From contig NZ_JARUXC010000011.1 in assembly GCF_030433855.1 (NCBI RefSeq), positions 1-64,000 of the forward strand: a DNA stretch of 64,000 nucleotides, read 5' to 3'. A program made the position numbers and the translations under genes. The stretch comes from Agreia sp. PsM10 (GTDB lineage: Bacteria; Actinomycetota; Actinomycetes; Actinomycetales; Microbacteriaceae). Shown here piece after piece: positions 1 to 8,652 of the stretch; position 1 is the first letter of the stretch, and every line of letters starts with the position of its first letter. The notes under the pieces are model-generated. The model worked only from the letters and a program-made list of their open reading frames with translations. It was not told where the DNA came from and did not search any database.

Positions 1-8
1 CAAGGGCC

Positions 9-129
9 GAACCGGGAGCGTGTCCACGGGCCGTTCCCTTAGCGTGGCGAGGGGCGTTACCGTGAGCGTGTCAAAGGGCGGTACCGGGAGCCTGGCGACG
101 GGCCCCCCTGCGACAGGCTCAGGGAACGG
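9..129. repeat. Tandem array of diverged REP-like units
   Basis: Four direct units of about 24 bases begin near positions 9, 32, 55 and 79. A fifth, inverted and best-conserved unit lies at 106-129. All resemble the core CCCTGAGCCTGTCGAAGGG that recurs elsewhere in the window. The direct units are heavily mutated (for example CGTTCCCTTAGCGTGGCGAG), so this looks like an old array that is decaying. It lies just downstream of the epimerase stop codon. Confidence 0.75.
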
Positions 130-135
130 AGAGGG

Positions 136-975
136 TCAGTCGCGCCAGCTGTGCTTCGGGTCGTAGCCGAGCAGGCGACGGGCCTTGTCGATCGACAGCA
201 GTGTGCGGGTGTTGTCGAGGTCGCCCCGGGTCTCGACGCCCGGAAACACCTCGGCGACGAGCTCCGCATTCGAGCGGCTCATCACGGTGTCGGGCGACGC
301 GATGATGAAGCGGTCGAACCCGGTGTGCTGCCACTCGAGCGCCTTCAGCACGGCCTGCGCGCCGTCGCGCGCGTCGATGTAGCCCCAGAGGTTCCACTTG
401 CGCAGCATCGCGTCCGCGTCGAACGACGGGAACTCCGCGTAGTCGGACTCGTGCATCACGTTCGAGAAGCGCAGCGCCACGATCTTGAGCTCGGGGTTCC
501 ACCGGGTGAGCTCGATCGCCATCGTCTCCTCGAGGTGCTTCACCAGCGAGTAGGTGCTCTCGGGTCGGGCCGGGTACTCCTCGTCGACGGGGATGTAAGG
601 CGGCGGCGCATCGAACGGCAGCCCGAGCACGGTCTCACTCGAGGCGTAGACGATGTTCGTGATTCCGGCCCGCTCGGCCGCCTTGAACACGTGATAGGTG
701 CCGAGCATGTTGTTCTCGAACGTCACGACATCGCTTCGGATGCCCGGGGCAGGGATCGCGGCAAGGTGCACGATCGCGTCGAAACCGTCGGGTCCGTCGT
801 CGACGCCGTGGAAGGCATCCACGACATCGCCGTAGTTCGTGAGGTCGAGCCGCACGAAGCCCTCGCCGCGCTGGCCGACGACGTCGAAATTCGTCACGGT
901 GTGACCCTGCTCCCGCAGGTAGGGCAGCACCACGCTGCCGAGCTTTCCAGAACCACCGGTCAGTGCAATACGCAT
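136..975 (-). CDS. NAD(P)-dependent epimerase/dehydratase (extended SDR)
   Basis: The 279-residue protein has a Rossmann nucleotide-binding motif TGGSGKLG at residues 6-13. The SDR catalytic pair is Tyr142 and Lys146 in TYSLVKHLEE. It belongs to the extended SDR group acting on nucleotide sugars or related substrates, and the exact substrate cannot be read. The reading frame is open for 20 more codons upstream, but the ATG at 975 is preceded by GGAG at good spacing and directly opens the first beta strand (MRIALTGG), so I chose it. It is transcribed alone, divergently from the nuclease gene. Confidence 0.85.
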   Translation of the reverse strand: MRIALTGGSGKLGSVVLPYLREQGHTVTNFDVVGQRGEGFVRLDLTNYGDVVDAFHGVDDGPDGFDAIVHLAAIPAPGIRSDVVTFENNMLGTYHVFKAAERAGITNIVYASSETVLGLPFDAPPPYIPVDEEYPARPESTYSLVKHLEETMAIELTRWNPELKIVALRFSNVMHESDYAEFPSFDADAMLRKWNLWGYIDARDGAQAVLKALEWQHTGFDRFIIASPDTVMSRSNAELVAEVFPGVETRGDLDNTRTLLSIDKARRLLGYDPKHSWRD

Positions 976-1071
976 CGAGAACTCCATTGTCATAGGCGAG
1001 GAAACGCGTTCGTGGGATCGATCACGCCGCGTCATCCCAGTCTGTCACCGGTCGTGGGAGAGAATGGACCG

Positions 1072-1701
1072 GTGACCCTCCAGCCCATGCTCTCCTTCCC
1101 GTGGGAAGAGGAGCAGCGGCCCGCCCGCCCGGCCCACCTCGAGCGCCTGGTCGCCGACGGCACGAACCGCGTCGAGTGGCTGCGCGCGCGCAGCCGCGGG
1201 GTCACCGCCACCGACGTCGCCCGCCTCACGGGCCCGCAGAACCTCGAGTCGGTCGCCTACGACAAGATCAACGGCACCGGCTTCGGCGGCAACATCTTCA
1301 CCGAGCACGGCAGAGACCGCGAGCCGCACATCGCGCGCTACGTGCGGGCCATGTACGGCGTGCTGCCGAGTTCGTCGCTTTTCCACGCCGAGGGCGAGAA
1401 GCGGCATCTCGCGACGCCCGACGGCGTGGCGGTCACCAAGCACGGCACCGTCGAACTCGCCGAGATCAAGACCACGAACAAGGCCTGGCGCTCCATTCCC
1501 CGGCACTACCTGCGACAGGTCTGGTGGCAGCAGTACGTTCTGGGCGCCGAACGAACCATCGTCGTGTGGGAGCAGCACGACAACTTCCTTCCCGTCGACC
1601 CAGAGCCGCAGAGCCGGTGGGTCGACCGCGACGAGAACGAGATCGCGCGTCTCGTGAGCCTCGCCGACAAGCTGCTCGCGCTCATCCAGCCCGGCCGATG
1701 A
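1072..1701 (+). CDS. YqaJ-like PD-(D/E)XK nuclease family protein
   Basis: The protein has about 209 residues. It carries features of the YqaJ viral-recombinase/exonuclease fold: GVTATDVARL near the start, the EHGRDREPHIARYV helix, a DGVAV segment, the E-x-K catalytic strand in LAEIKTTNKAW, and the YLRQVWWQQYVLG helix. Phage homologues are recombination exonucleases. Actinobacterial chromosomal versions like this one are uncharacterised, so DNA cleavage is inferred. The GTG at 1072 has GGGAGA upstream, and ATG 1087 is an alternative. The stop codon overlaps the next gene in an ATGA arrangement, implying translational coupling with the hydrolase. Confidence 0.8.
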   Translation: MTLQPMLSFPWEEEQRPARPAHLERLVADGTNRVEWLRARSRGVTATDVARLTGPQNLESVAYDKINGTGFGGNIFTEHGRDREPHIARYVRAMYGVLPSSSLFHAEGEKRHLATPDGVAVTKHGTVELAEIKTTNKAWRSIPRHYLRQVWWQQYVLGAERTIVVWEQHDNFLPVDPEPQSRWVDRDENEIARLVSLADKLLALIQPGR

Positions 1702-2456
1702 CCGTCGTTCTGCTGCACGGCCTGGGCGGCGAGAGCTCCCAGCCGCTCAGCCTGTTCGCCCCGGTGATCCCGCCCACGATCACCGTCGTGGCACCCGACG
1801 TCCGGGCGCATGGCAGCAGCACGGTCGTGGGATCGGCAGCCGACTTCTCGCTGGCGAACCTCGCCGACGAGGTGGCTCTGGCACTCCTGTCGGCGGGCCA
1901 TGCCGCCACGCCGCTCACCCTGATCGGCATCTCCATGGGCGCAGCGATCGCCCTTCGTCTGGCCCTCGACGAGCGCCTCGACGTGCGCGAGGCCGTCTTC
2001 GTTCGACCGGCCTTCACCGACAGCGGACTCCCCGCGAATCTGCGGCCCTTTCCCGTGATCGCCCAGCTGCTGGCCGACCACGGCGCCGTCGAGGGAGAGC
2101 GACGATTCCGCCGCAGCGCGCTGTTCGCGCACGCCGCCGCCGAGTCCCCCGTCGGCGCCGACGCGCTGCTCCAGCAGTTCCGCAATCCGCTCGCCGTGGA
2201 GCGCTCGAGGCGGCTCGTCGAGATCCCCCGCAACCGTGCCTGGTCCGACGCATCCGAGCCCGCCGCCGTGACCGCCCGCACGGCCGTGGTCGCCGCGATC
2301 GGCGACCCCGTGCATCCGGTGGCCGTCGCTGGCCGCTGGGCGGAGCTGCTGCCCGACCCGGACTACGCGGAAGTGCCCTCGCGCGACGCGGGCTACGGAG
2401 CGCAGGTCGCTGCGACCCGTCGAGCCGTCACCGCGTTCCTGGGGTGGGGCGCGTAA
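1698..2456 (+). CDS. Alpha/beta-fold hydrolase
   Basis: The 252-residue protein has the oxyanion-hole motif HGLGG (residues 7-11) and the nucleophile elbow GISMG with Ser79. A late acid (IGDPVHPV) follows. This is the usual layout of small alpha/beta hydrolases or lipases. The catalytic His is not clear; the C-terminal SRDAGYGA segment holds no obvious candidate, so activity is uncertain. Its start ATG overlaps the stop of the upstream nuclease by four bases. The 3' end overlaps the convergent membrane-protein gene by 29 bases. Confidence 0.75.
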   Translation: MTVVLLHGLGGESSQPLSLFAPVIPPTITVVAPDVRAHGSSTVVGSAADFSLANLADEVALALLSAGHAATPLTLIGISMGAAIALRLALDERLDVREAVFVRPAFTDSGLPANLRPFPVIAQLLADHGAVEGERRFRRSALFAHAAAESPVGADALLQQFRNPLAVERSRRLVEIPRNRAWSDASEPAAVTARTAVVAAIGDPVHPVAVAGRWAELLPDPDYAEVPSRDAGYGAQVAATRRAVTAFLGWGA

Positions 2457-3060
2457 CGCCGAGCAGAGCCAGGGCGAGCGCGGCGAGCCAGAGCAGGGCC
2501 ACGGTCGTGGCGACGAACTCGAGAATGCCGCCGAGGTCCACCATGAAACGGGCCAGAGACAGGATGCCGCCGGTTCCGGCGACGACGGCGACCACGACGG
2601 CCGAGATCCAGGAGAGCCGGGCCAGGCCCGGGTGGTCCTTCGCCGTCGCCACCTGGAGCATCGCGACACAGGCCGCGGCGAATCCGAGCACGGCGATGCT
2701 CGTGTGGATGAGGTCCTGCCAGGTGAACGACGAACCGACGGGCAGGGGGCATCCGCTCGTGCAGGTGACCTGGGAGGCCACCGCGAACGAGACGCCCGCG
2801 ACGACCAGTGACACCGAGGGACTCCACACCGCGAGGATGCGCAACCGCGAGCGCAGGTGGCGCGCGGCGACGGCGACGACCACGGCGGCCGAGGCGATGA
2901 GGAGGAGGGCCCAGCGGAACGCCCATGCGGTGGGTTCGCCGTCGGCTCCGAGCTCGCTCACGTAGACGAAACGATTCGCGGCGATGCGCGCTCCCCAGAG
3001 GAGGGCGAGCCCGACGAGAACGGCTGTGGCAGCCATCGGAAGGAGGATTCGGACTGTCAC
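2428..3060 (-). CDS. DUF998-like integral membrane protein
   Basis: About 210 residues are dominated by hydrophobic stretches that fit six membrane segments, with an N-terminal anchor (ILLPMAATAVLVGLALLWG). The pattern resembles DUF998 proteins, which have no known function. The GTG at 3060 and the ATG at 3036 are both possible starts, and neither has a strong ribosome site. The long upstream extension of the frame runs antisense to the oxidoreductase gene and is not coding. The two 3' ends overlap convergently with the hydrolase gene. Confidence 0.65.
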   Translation of the reverse strand: MTVRILLPMAATAVLVGLALLWGARIAANRFVYVSELGADGEPTAWAFRWALLLIASAAVVVAVAARHLRSRLRILAVWSPSVSLVVAGVSFAVASQVTCTSGCPLPVGSSFTWQDLIHTSIAVLGFAAACVAMLQVATAKDHPGLARLSWISAVVVAVVAGTGGILSLARFMVDLGGILEFVATTVALLWLAALALALLGVTRPTPGTR

Positions 3061-3249
3061 GATATGCGAATGGTACCGGGGGTGCCGTTTGTTTGCTTCC
3101 AAGGAACACCGTCGTAACACCGGTGAATCATTCGACCGATTGACTGGAGCCTGCGGGAAGCCCGAACGACCCTCACACTCGATGGACTCTGTATTCCCCA
3201 TCGAGAATCCCTCACGGGATGCCCAGAACCCGTCGATGAAAGGCCAGCG

Positions 3250-4272
3250 ATGACGCCGCACGAGACCCATTCGATCACCCCGAGCCTCGTCAGCGCTCCC
3301 CCGTCGAACACTCCCGCGACAATGAAGGCGATCGTGTTCGATGCGCCGGGCGGCCCGGGCGTTCTGCACCTCGCCGACGTGCCCACGCCCGTCCGAGCCG
3401 GCTCGGAGATTCTGGTGAAGGTCTCGGCGGCGGGAGTCAATCCGATCGATGCGAAGACGCGGGCGGGCGCCGGCGTCGCGGCGGCCATCCCGCTCTACCC
3501 CTCCGTTCTCGGGCGCGATTTCTGCGGCATCGTCGTCGAGAGCCCGTACGACGGGCATCCGCTCAAGCCCGGCGACGAGGTGTACGGCGTCAGCGCCTCG
3601 CCGCGGGTGGCCGGCTCGTACGCCCAGTACGTGTCCGTGCCCAGCCTGCAGGTCGCGCGCAAGCCGCGGCGGCTCACCCCCATCGAGGCGGGTGCGGTGC
3701 CGACCGCGGCGCTCACCGCCTGGGGGCTGGTGGTCGATGTGGCTAAGGCGCACGAGGGGCAGCGCATGCTCATCCACGCGGGAGCCGGCGGAGTTGGCCA
3801 CCTCGCCGTGCAGCTCGCGGCATACTTCGGCGCCCGGGTGGTCGCCACGACCTCGGCCGCAAACGCGAGCTGGCTGCGCGAGCTCGGAGCGGAGGAGGTC
3901 ATCGATTACACGACGACGAGGTTCGAAGACCGGGTGTCGGATGTCGACGTGGTGATCGACCTCGTCGGCAACGTTCGCGACGACACCGGAACGCGCTCGC
4001 TCGCCACTCTGCGCCCCGGAGGGCTCATCATCTCGGTTCCCACGGGCAGCTGGCCCGGTTTCGCCGCGGAGGCGGAGGCGGCCGGCATGCGGTCGAGCGG
4101 ATACTCCGTCGCCCCCGACGCGGCCTGCCTCTCCATCATCTCCCGGCTCATCGACTCGGGCGATCTGCATGTGCACATCTCCGAGATCTACCCCTTGGAG
4201 GACGCGGCCGAGGCGCACGCGCTGCTCGAACGCGGACACACCCGCGGCAAGATCGTGCTCGAGATCCCCTAG
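3250..4272 (+). CDS. NADP-dependent quinone-type oxidoreductase (MDR family, zinc-free)
   Basis: The 340-residue protein has the medium-chain dehydrogenase layout: a GroES-like N-terminal half (VLHLADVPTPVRAGSEILVKVSAAGVNPIDAK is typical of quinone oxidoreductases) and a Rossmann domain with HAGAGGVGHLAVQLA. The zinc-ligand cysteines of alcohol dehydrogenases are absent, which places it with zeta-crystallin-like NADPH:quinone reductases. The start at 3250 has AAGG upstream. MKAIVFDAPGG at 3322 matches the family N-terminus but lacks a ribosome site. It is monocistronic, ending 50 bases before the RNB gene. Confidence 0.85.
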   Translation: MTPHETHSITPSLVSAPPSNTPATMKAIVFDAPGGPGVLHLADVPTPVRAGSEILVKVSAAGVNPIDAKTRAGAGVAAAIPLYPSVLGRDFCGIVVESPYDGHPLKPGDEVYGVSASPRVAGSYAQYVSVPSLQVARKPRRLTPIEAGAVPTAALTAWGLVVDVAKAHEGQRMLIHAGAGGVGHLAVQLAAYFGARVVATTSAANASWLRELGAEEVIDYTTTRFEDRVSDVDVVIDLVGNVRDDTGTRSLATLRPGGLIISVPTGSWPGFAAEAEAAGMRSSGYSVAPDAACLSIISRLIDSGDLHVHISEIYPLEDAAEAHALLERGHTRGKIVLEIP

Positions 4273-4321
4273 CGACCCGTGCGAACGGGCGTCGTCACCG
4301 GCGCCGCGTACGCTGGGGCGG

Positions 4322-5755
4322 GTGACCACGTTTCCGCTGAGACTGACCTCCACCGACGACCGGCTCACCGCTGCGATAGCGGCGATCCGTGACGACCTCG
4401 CCCTGCCGCAGGGGTTTCCGGCCGCGGTCGAGCACGAGGCCGAGCGCGTCGTCGCGGCGCATCCGCTGCCCGAAGCCGACCTCACGGCGGTTCCGTTCAT
4501 CACCATCGACCCCGAGGGCTCGACCGACCTCGACCAGGCCGTGCAGATCGAACGCCTCGGCCAGGGGTTTCTCGTTCGCTATGCGATCGCCGACGTGCCG
4601 GCGTTCGTCGAACCGCTCGGCGCGATCGACGAGGAGACCCGGCTCCGCGGCCAGACGTTCTACGCCCCGGACGGGCGCATTCCGCTTCATCCGACCGTGA
4701 TCAGCGAGAACGCCGCGTCACTTCTTCCGGATCTCGAACGAGGCGCGTTCGTGTGGAGGTTCGAGCTCGACGGCGACGGCGCCGTGCTCGACACCACCCT
4801 CTCCCGCGCGCGCATCCGGAGCGTGCGCCAGCTGTCGTACCTCGAGGCCCAGCGCGAGATCGACGCGGGCGCGCTCGAGACCGATCCCGTGCGGTCGACG
4901 CTGCTGCTGCTCGCCGAGCTCGGCCCTGCGCGGCGCGAGCTCGAGCGCCTGCGAGGCGGTGCGAGCCTGTCGAGACCCGAGCAGATCGTGGAATCGCACG
5001 ACGGGCACTACACGCTCGAGCGTCGCTCGTCGCTGCCGGTCGAGCAGTGGAACGCGCAGATCTCGCTGCTCACCGGCATGGAGGCCGCGCGCATCATGAT
5101 CGACGGTCGTGTCGGCATCCTGCGCACGATGCCCGAGCCCGAGCCCGACACCGTCGATCGCTTTCGACGACGCACAGAGGCGCTGGGGCATCCGTGGCCC
5201 ACAGACATGCCCTATGGCGAGTACCTCGCGTCTCTCGATCCGAACGAACCTCTTCAGCTCGCCATCACGCACGCGGCGGGCTCGCTGTTCCGAGGCGCCG
5301 GCTACACGGCCTTCGACGCAGAGCTGCCCGAGCAGGTGATGCAGGCCGCCGTCGCGGCGCCCTACGCTCACACCACGGCGCCGCTCCGGCGCCTGGTCGA
5401 TCGCTTCGTTCTGGTCGTCTGCGAGGCCCTGTGCGCCGACGAGGCTCCCCCTCGGTGGGTGCGCGATGCCCTCCCCGCGCTGCCCAAGATCATGGCCTCG
5501 TCCGACTCGCGCGCATCGCAGCTCGACAGCAGGTCGATCGCGGCGGTCGAGGCGGCCCTGCTGTGCGATCGAGTGGGCGAGGTCTTCGATGCCTCGGTGA
5601 TCTCGGCAAAGGAGTCCCGCGGAATCGTGCAGGTGCTCGACCCCGCCGTCGATGCAGAGTGCACCGGCGCCCTGACGCCCGGCCAGCGGGTGCGCGTGCG
5701 TCTCGTCGAGGCCGAGATCGCGACCGGCCGGGTGCTGTTCGAGCTGGTCGCGTGA
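4322..5755 (+). CDS. RNB-domain 3'-5' exoribonuclease (RNase II/R family)
   Basis: The 477-residue protein carries the RNB catalytic domain. The acidic block PFITIDPEGSTDLDQAVQ (about residues 55-72) supplies the metal-binding aspartates. AYAHTTAPLRRLVDRF is the conserved substrate-clamp region near residue 350. It is shorter than RNase R and lacks obvious cold-shock domains at the N-terminus, as in other compact actinobacterial RNB proteins. The GTG at 4322 sits seven bases after TACGCT (4309-4314), a likely -10 element, so the mRNA is probably leaderless. Confidence 0.88.
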   Translation: MTTFPLRLTSTDDRLTAAIAAIRDDLALPQGFPAAVEHEAERVVAAHPLPEADLTAVPFITIDPEGSTDLDQAVQIERLGQGFLVRYAIADVPAFVEPLGAIDEETRLRGQTFYAPDGRIPLHPTVISENAASLLPDLERGAFVWRFELDGDGAVLDTTLSRARIRSVRQLSYLEAQREIDAGALETDPVRSTLLLLAELGPARRELERLRGGASLSRPEQIVESHDGHYTLERRSSLPVEQWNAQISLLTGMEAARIMIDGRVGILRTMPEPEPDTVDRFRRRTEALGHPWPTDMPYGEYLASLDPNEPLQLAITHAAGSLFRGAGYTAFDAELPEQVMQAAVAAPYAHTTAPLRRLVDRFVLVVCEALCADEAPPRWVRDALPALPKIMASSDSRASQLDSRSIAAVEAALLCDRVGEVFDASVISAKESRGIVQVLDPAVDAECTGALTPGQRVRVRLVEAEIATGRVLFELVA

Positions 5756-5767
5756 GGCAGGTCGGGC

Positions 5768-6433
5768 CTAGGGCAGGTTCGCCTGCGCCCGATCGGCCGG
5801 TCGGTCTGTCGCCGCGCACAGCACGGTGTCGAGCTTCGCCCCGAACGAGAGGGTCATCAGCTCGGTGGCCGCCTCGTCGCCCTCGAAGTTGTCGGGCAGA
5901 CCGATGGCGAGGAGCGTGTTGATGAGCATGCCGTCGGCGAGGAAGCTGCGCACCTCGTCTGCCGGAAAGTTCGCCTCGTCGCGGAGCAGTCGATAGATCT
6001 CTAGGAAGCCCGCCCGTGCCCGCTCCCCGATGACCGGGTCGTGACCCTGGATGAAGCCCTGCATCAGGGACATCAGGATTCCCCTGTCTTCGATCAGGTC
6101 GACATAGGCCTGCCCGAGCCTCGCGCCGAGTTCGTTCGACGGGATCTCCCCCGTGCTGTGCAGCCGGAGGACCTCCCGGAACGCCACGGTGAGCTTGCCC
6201 AGGGCGCGCTCGATGACCTCGACGAAGAGCTTCTCCTTCGTTCCGAACATGCGCACCACATAGGGCTGGCTGATGCCGGCCGCCTGTGCGATCTGCTCCG
6301 TCGTCGTGCCCGCATAGCCGCGCCTGCCGAAGACCTCGCTCGCGTGGCCGAGAATCAGCTCTCGGCGCTCGGCGGCGGGCATGCGTTCTCTGACCGGGTG
6401 TTCGACGGCGGCGTTGTTGGTCACGCTTGACAT
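5768..6433 (-). CDS. TetR-family transcriptional regulator
   Basis: The 221-residue protein has an N-terminal TetR helix-turn-helix at about residues 22-68 (TTTEQIAQAAGISQPYVVRMFGTKEKLF), followed by a variable helical ligand-binding domain. It is divergent from the MFS efflux gene and very probably represses it, and itself, through the intergenic palindrome. The ATG at 6433 has no ribosome site and lies three bases from that palindrome, so a leaderless transcript or an internal start at Met18 is possible. Confidence 0.88.
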   Translation of the reverse strand: MSSVTNNAAVEHPVRERMPAAERRELILGHASEVFGRRGYAGTTTEQIAQAAGISQPYVVRMFGTKEKLFVEVIERALGKLTVAFREVLRLHSTGEIPSNELGARLGQAYVDLIEDRGILMSLMQGFIQGHDPVIGERARAGFLEIYRLLRDEANFPADEVRSFLADGMLINTLLAIGLPDNFEGDEAATELMTLSFGAKLDTVLCAATDRPADRAQANLP

Positions 6434-6435
6434 GG

Positions 6436-6447
6436 TATCAGGTGATA
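6436..6447. promoter_or_regulatory. Candidate TetR operator
   Basis: TATCAGGTGATA is a perfect 5-base inverted repeat around a two-base centre. It lies in the 66-base space between the divergent TetR and MFS genes, directly before the regulator start codon. A wider CTTAG...CTAAG pair flanks an AT-rich stretch (about 6449-6479) closer to the MFS gene and may be a second half-site pair. Confidence 0.5.
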
Positions 6448-6499
6448 ACTTAGCCTCTGGTTATTGATTGATTACTAAGCAGAACCGTCTGGAGAATCC

Positions 6500-7933
6500 A
6501 TGTCCGTCGCCCGTCGCATTCCCGTCTGGCTCGCGCTCGTCGCCGCCTCGTTGCCCATGTTCATGGCCACCCTCGACAACCTCGTCGTGACGAGCGCGCT
6601 CCCCGTGATCCACGAGGACCTCGGCGCCGGCGTGACCGAACTGCAGTGGATCACCAACGCATACACCCTGAGCTTCGCCGCCCTCATGCTGCTCTTCGTC
6701 AGTCTCGGCGACCGCTTCGGCAGGCGGCACTTCTTCGTCGGGGGAATCGTGCTTTTCACAGTCTCGAGCGCCGCCGCCGCGCTCAGCACGGAGCCATGGA
6801 TGCTCGTGCTCGCCCGGGCGCTGCAGGGTGCGGGGTCCGCGGCCGTGATGCCCCTGTCGCTCACTCTCCTCGTCGGCAGCGTCTCCACCCGCATGCGCCC
6901 TCTCGCCATCGGCATCTGGGGCGGCATCTCCGGACTCGGCGTGGCGCTCGGCCCCCTGGTCGGCGGCGCGGTGGTCGAGGGCTGGAGCTGGCAGGCCATC
7001 TTCTGGCTCAACGTGCCACTGGGCATCCTGTCGGTTCCGCTCGCCATCGCCGCCCTCCCGAACTCGTTCGGCGCACGGGTGCGCGCCGACGTCATCGGCG
7101 TCATCCTCGCCGGGGTGGGAATTCTCGGCATCGTCTACGGGATCGTGCGCGGCAACGATGCGGGCTGGGCGAGCGCCGAGGTGCTCGTCGGCCTGATCGG
7201 CGGCGCTGTGCTGCTGGCGCTGTTCCTGGTGAGGGAGTCGCGCGTGTCCGCGCCGCTGCTGCCGCTGCGTCTGTTCCGAGACCGCAGCTTCTCGATCTCG
7301 AACGCGGTGGGCCTCACGTTCAGCTTCGGCGCCTTCGGCTCCGTCTTCATCCTCATCCAGTTCCTGCAGATCGTGCAGGGGTACTCCCCCCTCGAAGCGG
7401 GTGTTCTCACCATGCCCTGGACCATCGCGCCCATGGTCGTGGCCCCGCTCGCCGGGCTCGTCGCACCCCGCGTCGGCACGCGCATCCTGATCGTCGCCGG
7501 CCTCACCTCGTTGGCGATCGGCATCGGCTGGCTGGCCGCTACCATGGCCCCGGATGCGACGTACCCGAGCATGCTTCCCGGGTTCATCTTCGCGGGGCTG
7601 GGCATGGGCCTGGTCTTCGCGCCGAGCTCCACCGCGGTGCTGGTGAACATGGCTCCCGACGACCACGCCAAGGCCTCGGGCACCAACTCGACGCTGCGCG
7701 AGATCGGCGTCGCCCTCGGCATCGCCGTGCTCACCGCCGTCTTCACCGGGGCGGGCGGCGAGCTCACGCCCACCGGGTACGTGGATGCCGCGGTGCCGGC
7801 CGTGTTCGTCGGCGCCGGGGCCCTGGCCCTCGCCGCCGTGATCGCGCTCTTCCTTCCGGCCGGGCGGAGCCGCGGCATGCGCGACGTGGCCCCGCTCACC
7901 CCGGAGCCGGTGCTCGTCTCGGCCGCACCCTGA
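6500..7933 (+). CDS. MFS drug/proton antiporter, DHA2 (14-TM, EmrB/QacA) type
   Basis: The 477-residue protein has many hydrophobic segments. It carries the MFS loop 2-3 motif LGDRFGRRHFF near residue 72 and the drug-antiporter motif C region GIWGGISGLGVALGPLVGG, both marks of the DHA2 family. The length fits 14 membrane spans. TGGAGA precedes the ATG. The divergent TetR gene suggests ligand-induced efflux, and the substrate is unknown. A REP-like repeat follows the stop codon. Confidence 0.9.
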   Translation: MSVARRIPVWLALVAASLPMFMATLDNLVVTSALPVIHEDLGAGVTELQWITNAYTLSFAALMLLFVSLGDRFGRRHFFVGGIVLFTVSSAAAALSTEPWMLVLARALQGAGSAAVMPLSLTLLVGSVSTRMRPLAIGIWGGISGLGVALGPLVGGAVVEGWSWQAIFWLNVPLGILSVPLAIAALPNSFGARVRADVIGVILAGVGILGIVYGIVRGNDAGWASAEVLVGLIGGAVLLALFLVRESRVSAPLLPLRLFRDRSFSISNAVGLTFSFGAFGSVFILIQFLQIVQGYSPLEAGVLTMPWTIAPMVVAPLAGLVAPRVGTRILIVAGLTSLAIGIGWLAATMAPDATYPSMLPGFIFAGLGMGLVFAPSSTAVLVNMAPDDHAKASGTNSTLREIGVALGIAVLTAVFTGAGGELTPTGYVDAAVPAVFVGAGALALAAVIALFLPAGRSRGMRDVAPLTPEPVLVSAAP

Positions 7934-7935
7934 TC

Positions 7936-7974
7936 CTCTCGAAGGGCGCCGTTCCCTGAGCCTGTCGAAGGGCG
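7936..7974. repeat. REP-like repeat, one full and one partial unit
   Basis: A full unit with the core CCCTGAGCCTGTCGAAGGG lies at about 7951-7973. It is preceded by a partial direct copy (CTCTCGAAGGGCGCC, 7936-7950). The pair fills the 42-base gap between the convergent MFS and GNAT genes. Confidence 0.8.
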
Positions 7975-7975
7975 C

Positions 7976-8506
7976 CTACAGGGCGAGTTGCCTCACGAAG
8001 TCGTCTTCGTAGGTGTCGCCGACGAGAAAGTGCTTCGTGCCCACCCTCACGAAGCCGTTCTTCTCGTAGAAGCGGTTGGCGCGAGCGTTCTCCTCGTTCA
8101 CGCCGAGCCACACCCCGGCGGCGCCGCGACCGCGCGCTGTCAACAGCGTCTCGGTCATCAGGGCTGCGGCGATGCCCTGGCCGTGGTGGCCCTGCATGAC
8201 GTAGAACTTGCTGAGCTCGATCGACGGCCGCAGGCTGAGGGCCGCGACGACGTCGGGATCGCTCGGCTCGGCGAACACCAGCATCGTGTAGCCGACGACC
8301 TCGTCGTCGACCTCGGCGATCAGGATGTCACGGGCCGGGTCTGCGAGGTACGCCTCGAAGTTCGCCTGGCTGAGGTGAGTCGCGATGAAGGCCGCCTTGG
8401 CCTCGTCGGTGGTGTGCGGAGGACACGCGAGCGGGAAGGTGGCGGCGGCGACCCGGGCGAGCGTCGCGGCATCGGACGCGACGGCAGGCCTCACAGAAAC
8501 AGACAT
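7976..8506 (-). CDS. GNAT-family N-acetyltransferase
   Basis: The 176-residue protein has the GNAT fold. The acetyl-CoA pyrophosphate loop is HHGQGIAAALM, and the C-terminal NRFYEKNGFVRVGTKHFLVGDTYEDDF block is typical of the family. ELSKFYVMQGHHGQG resembles acetyltransferases of the YjdJ/RimI-like group. The acceptor is unknown. The ATG at 8506 opens MSVSVRPAVASDAATL, a standard GNAT N-terminus. It is monocistronic and convergent with the MFS gene. Confidence 0.88.
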   Translation of the reverse strand: MSVSVRPAVASDAATLARVAAATFPLACPPHTTDEAKAAFIATHLSQANFEAYLADPARDILIAEVDDEVVGYTMLVFAEPSDPDVVAALSLRPSIELSKFYVMQGHHGQGIAAALMTETLLTARGRGAAGVWLGVNEENARANRFYEKNGFVRVGTKHFLVGDTYEDDFVRQLAL

Positions 8507-8652
8507 CCCGCCACACTACTGCCCTCTGCCAAACGGCACTCTGCCCACCGATCACGGGCACCGTGTTGCCAGTCCGGTGCACACCTAGGGGCCGAGTTGC
8601 CGACTGCGGCGATCCGAACTGTCACCGCATTGCTTTAGCCACGTGCCGACGC

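Noticed and set aside
9..129. Possible CRISPR-like array
   Set aside because: Units are contiguous with a 24-base period and no unique spacers, and no cas genes are present.
151..1071. Upstream extension of the YqaJ-like nuclease gene to position 151
   Set aside because: That part is antisense to the epimerase gene and has shadow-type composition.
2428..4506. A 692-residue protein on the minus strand
   Set aside because: Only the last 210 residues are protein-like (membrane protein); the rest is antisense to the oxidoreductase and RNB genes.
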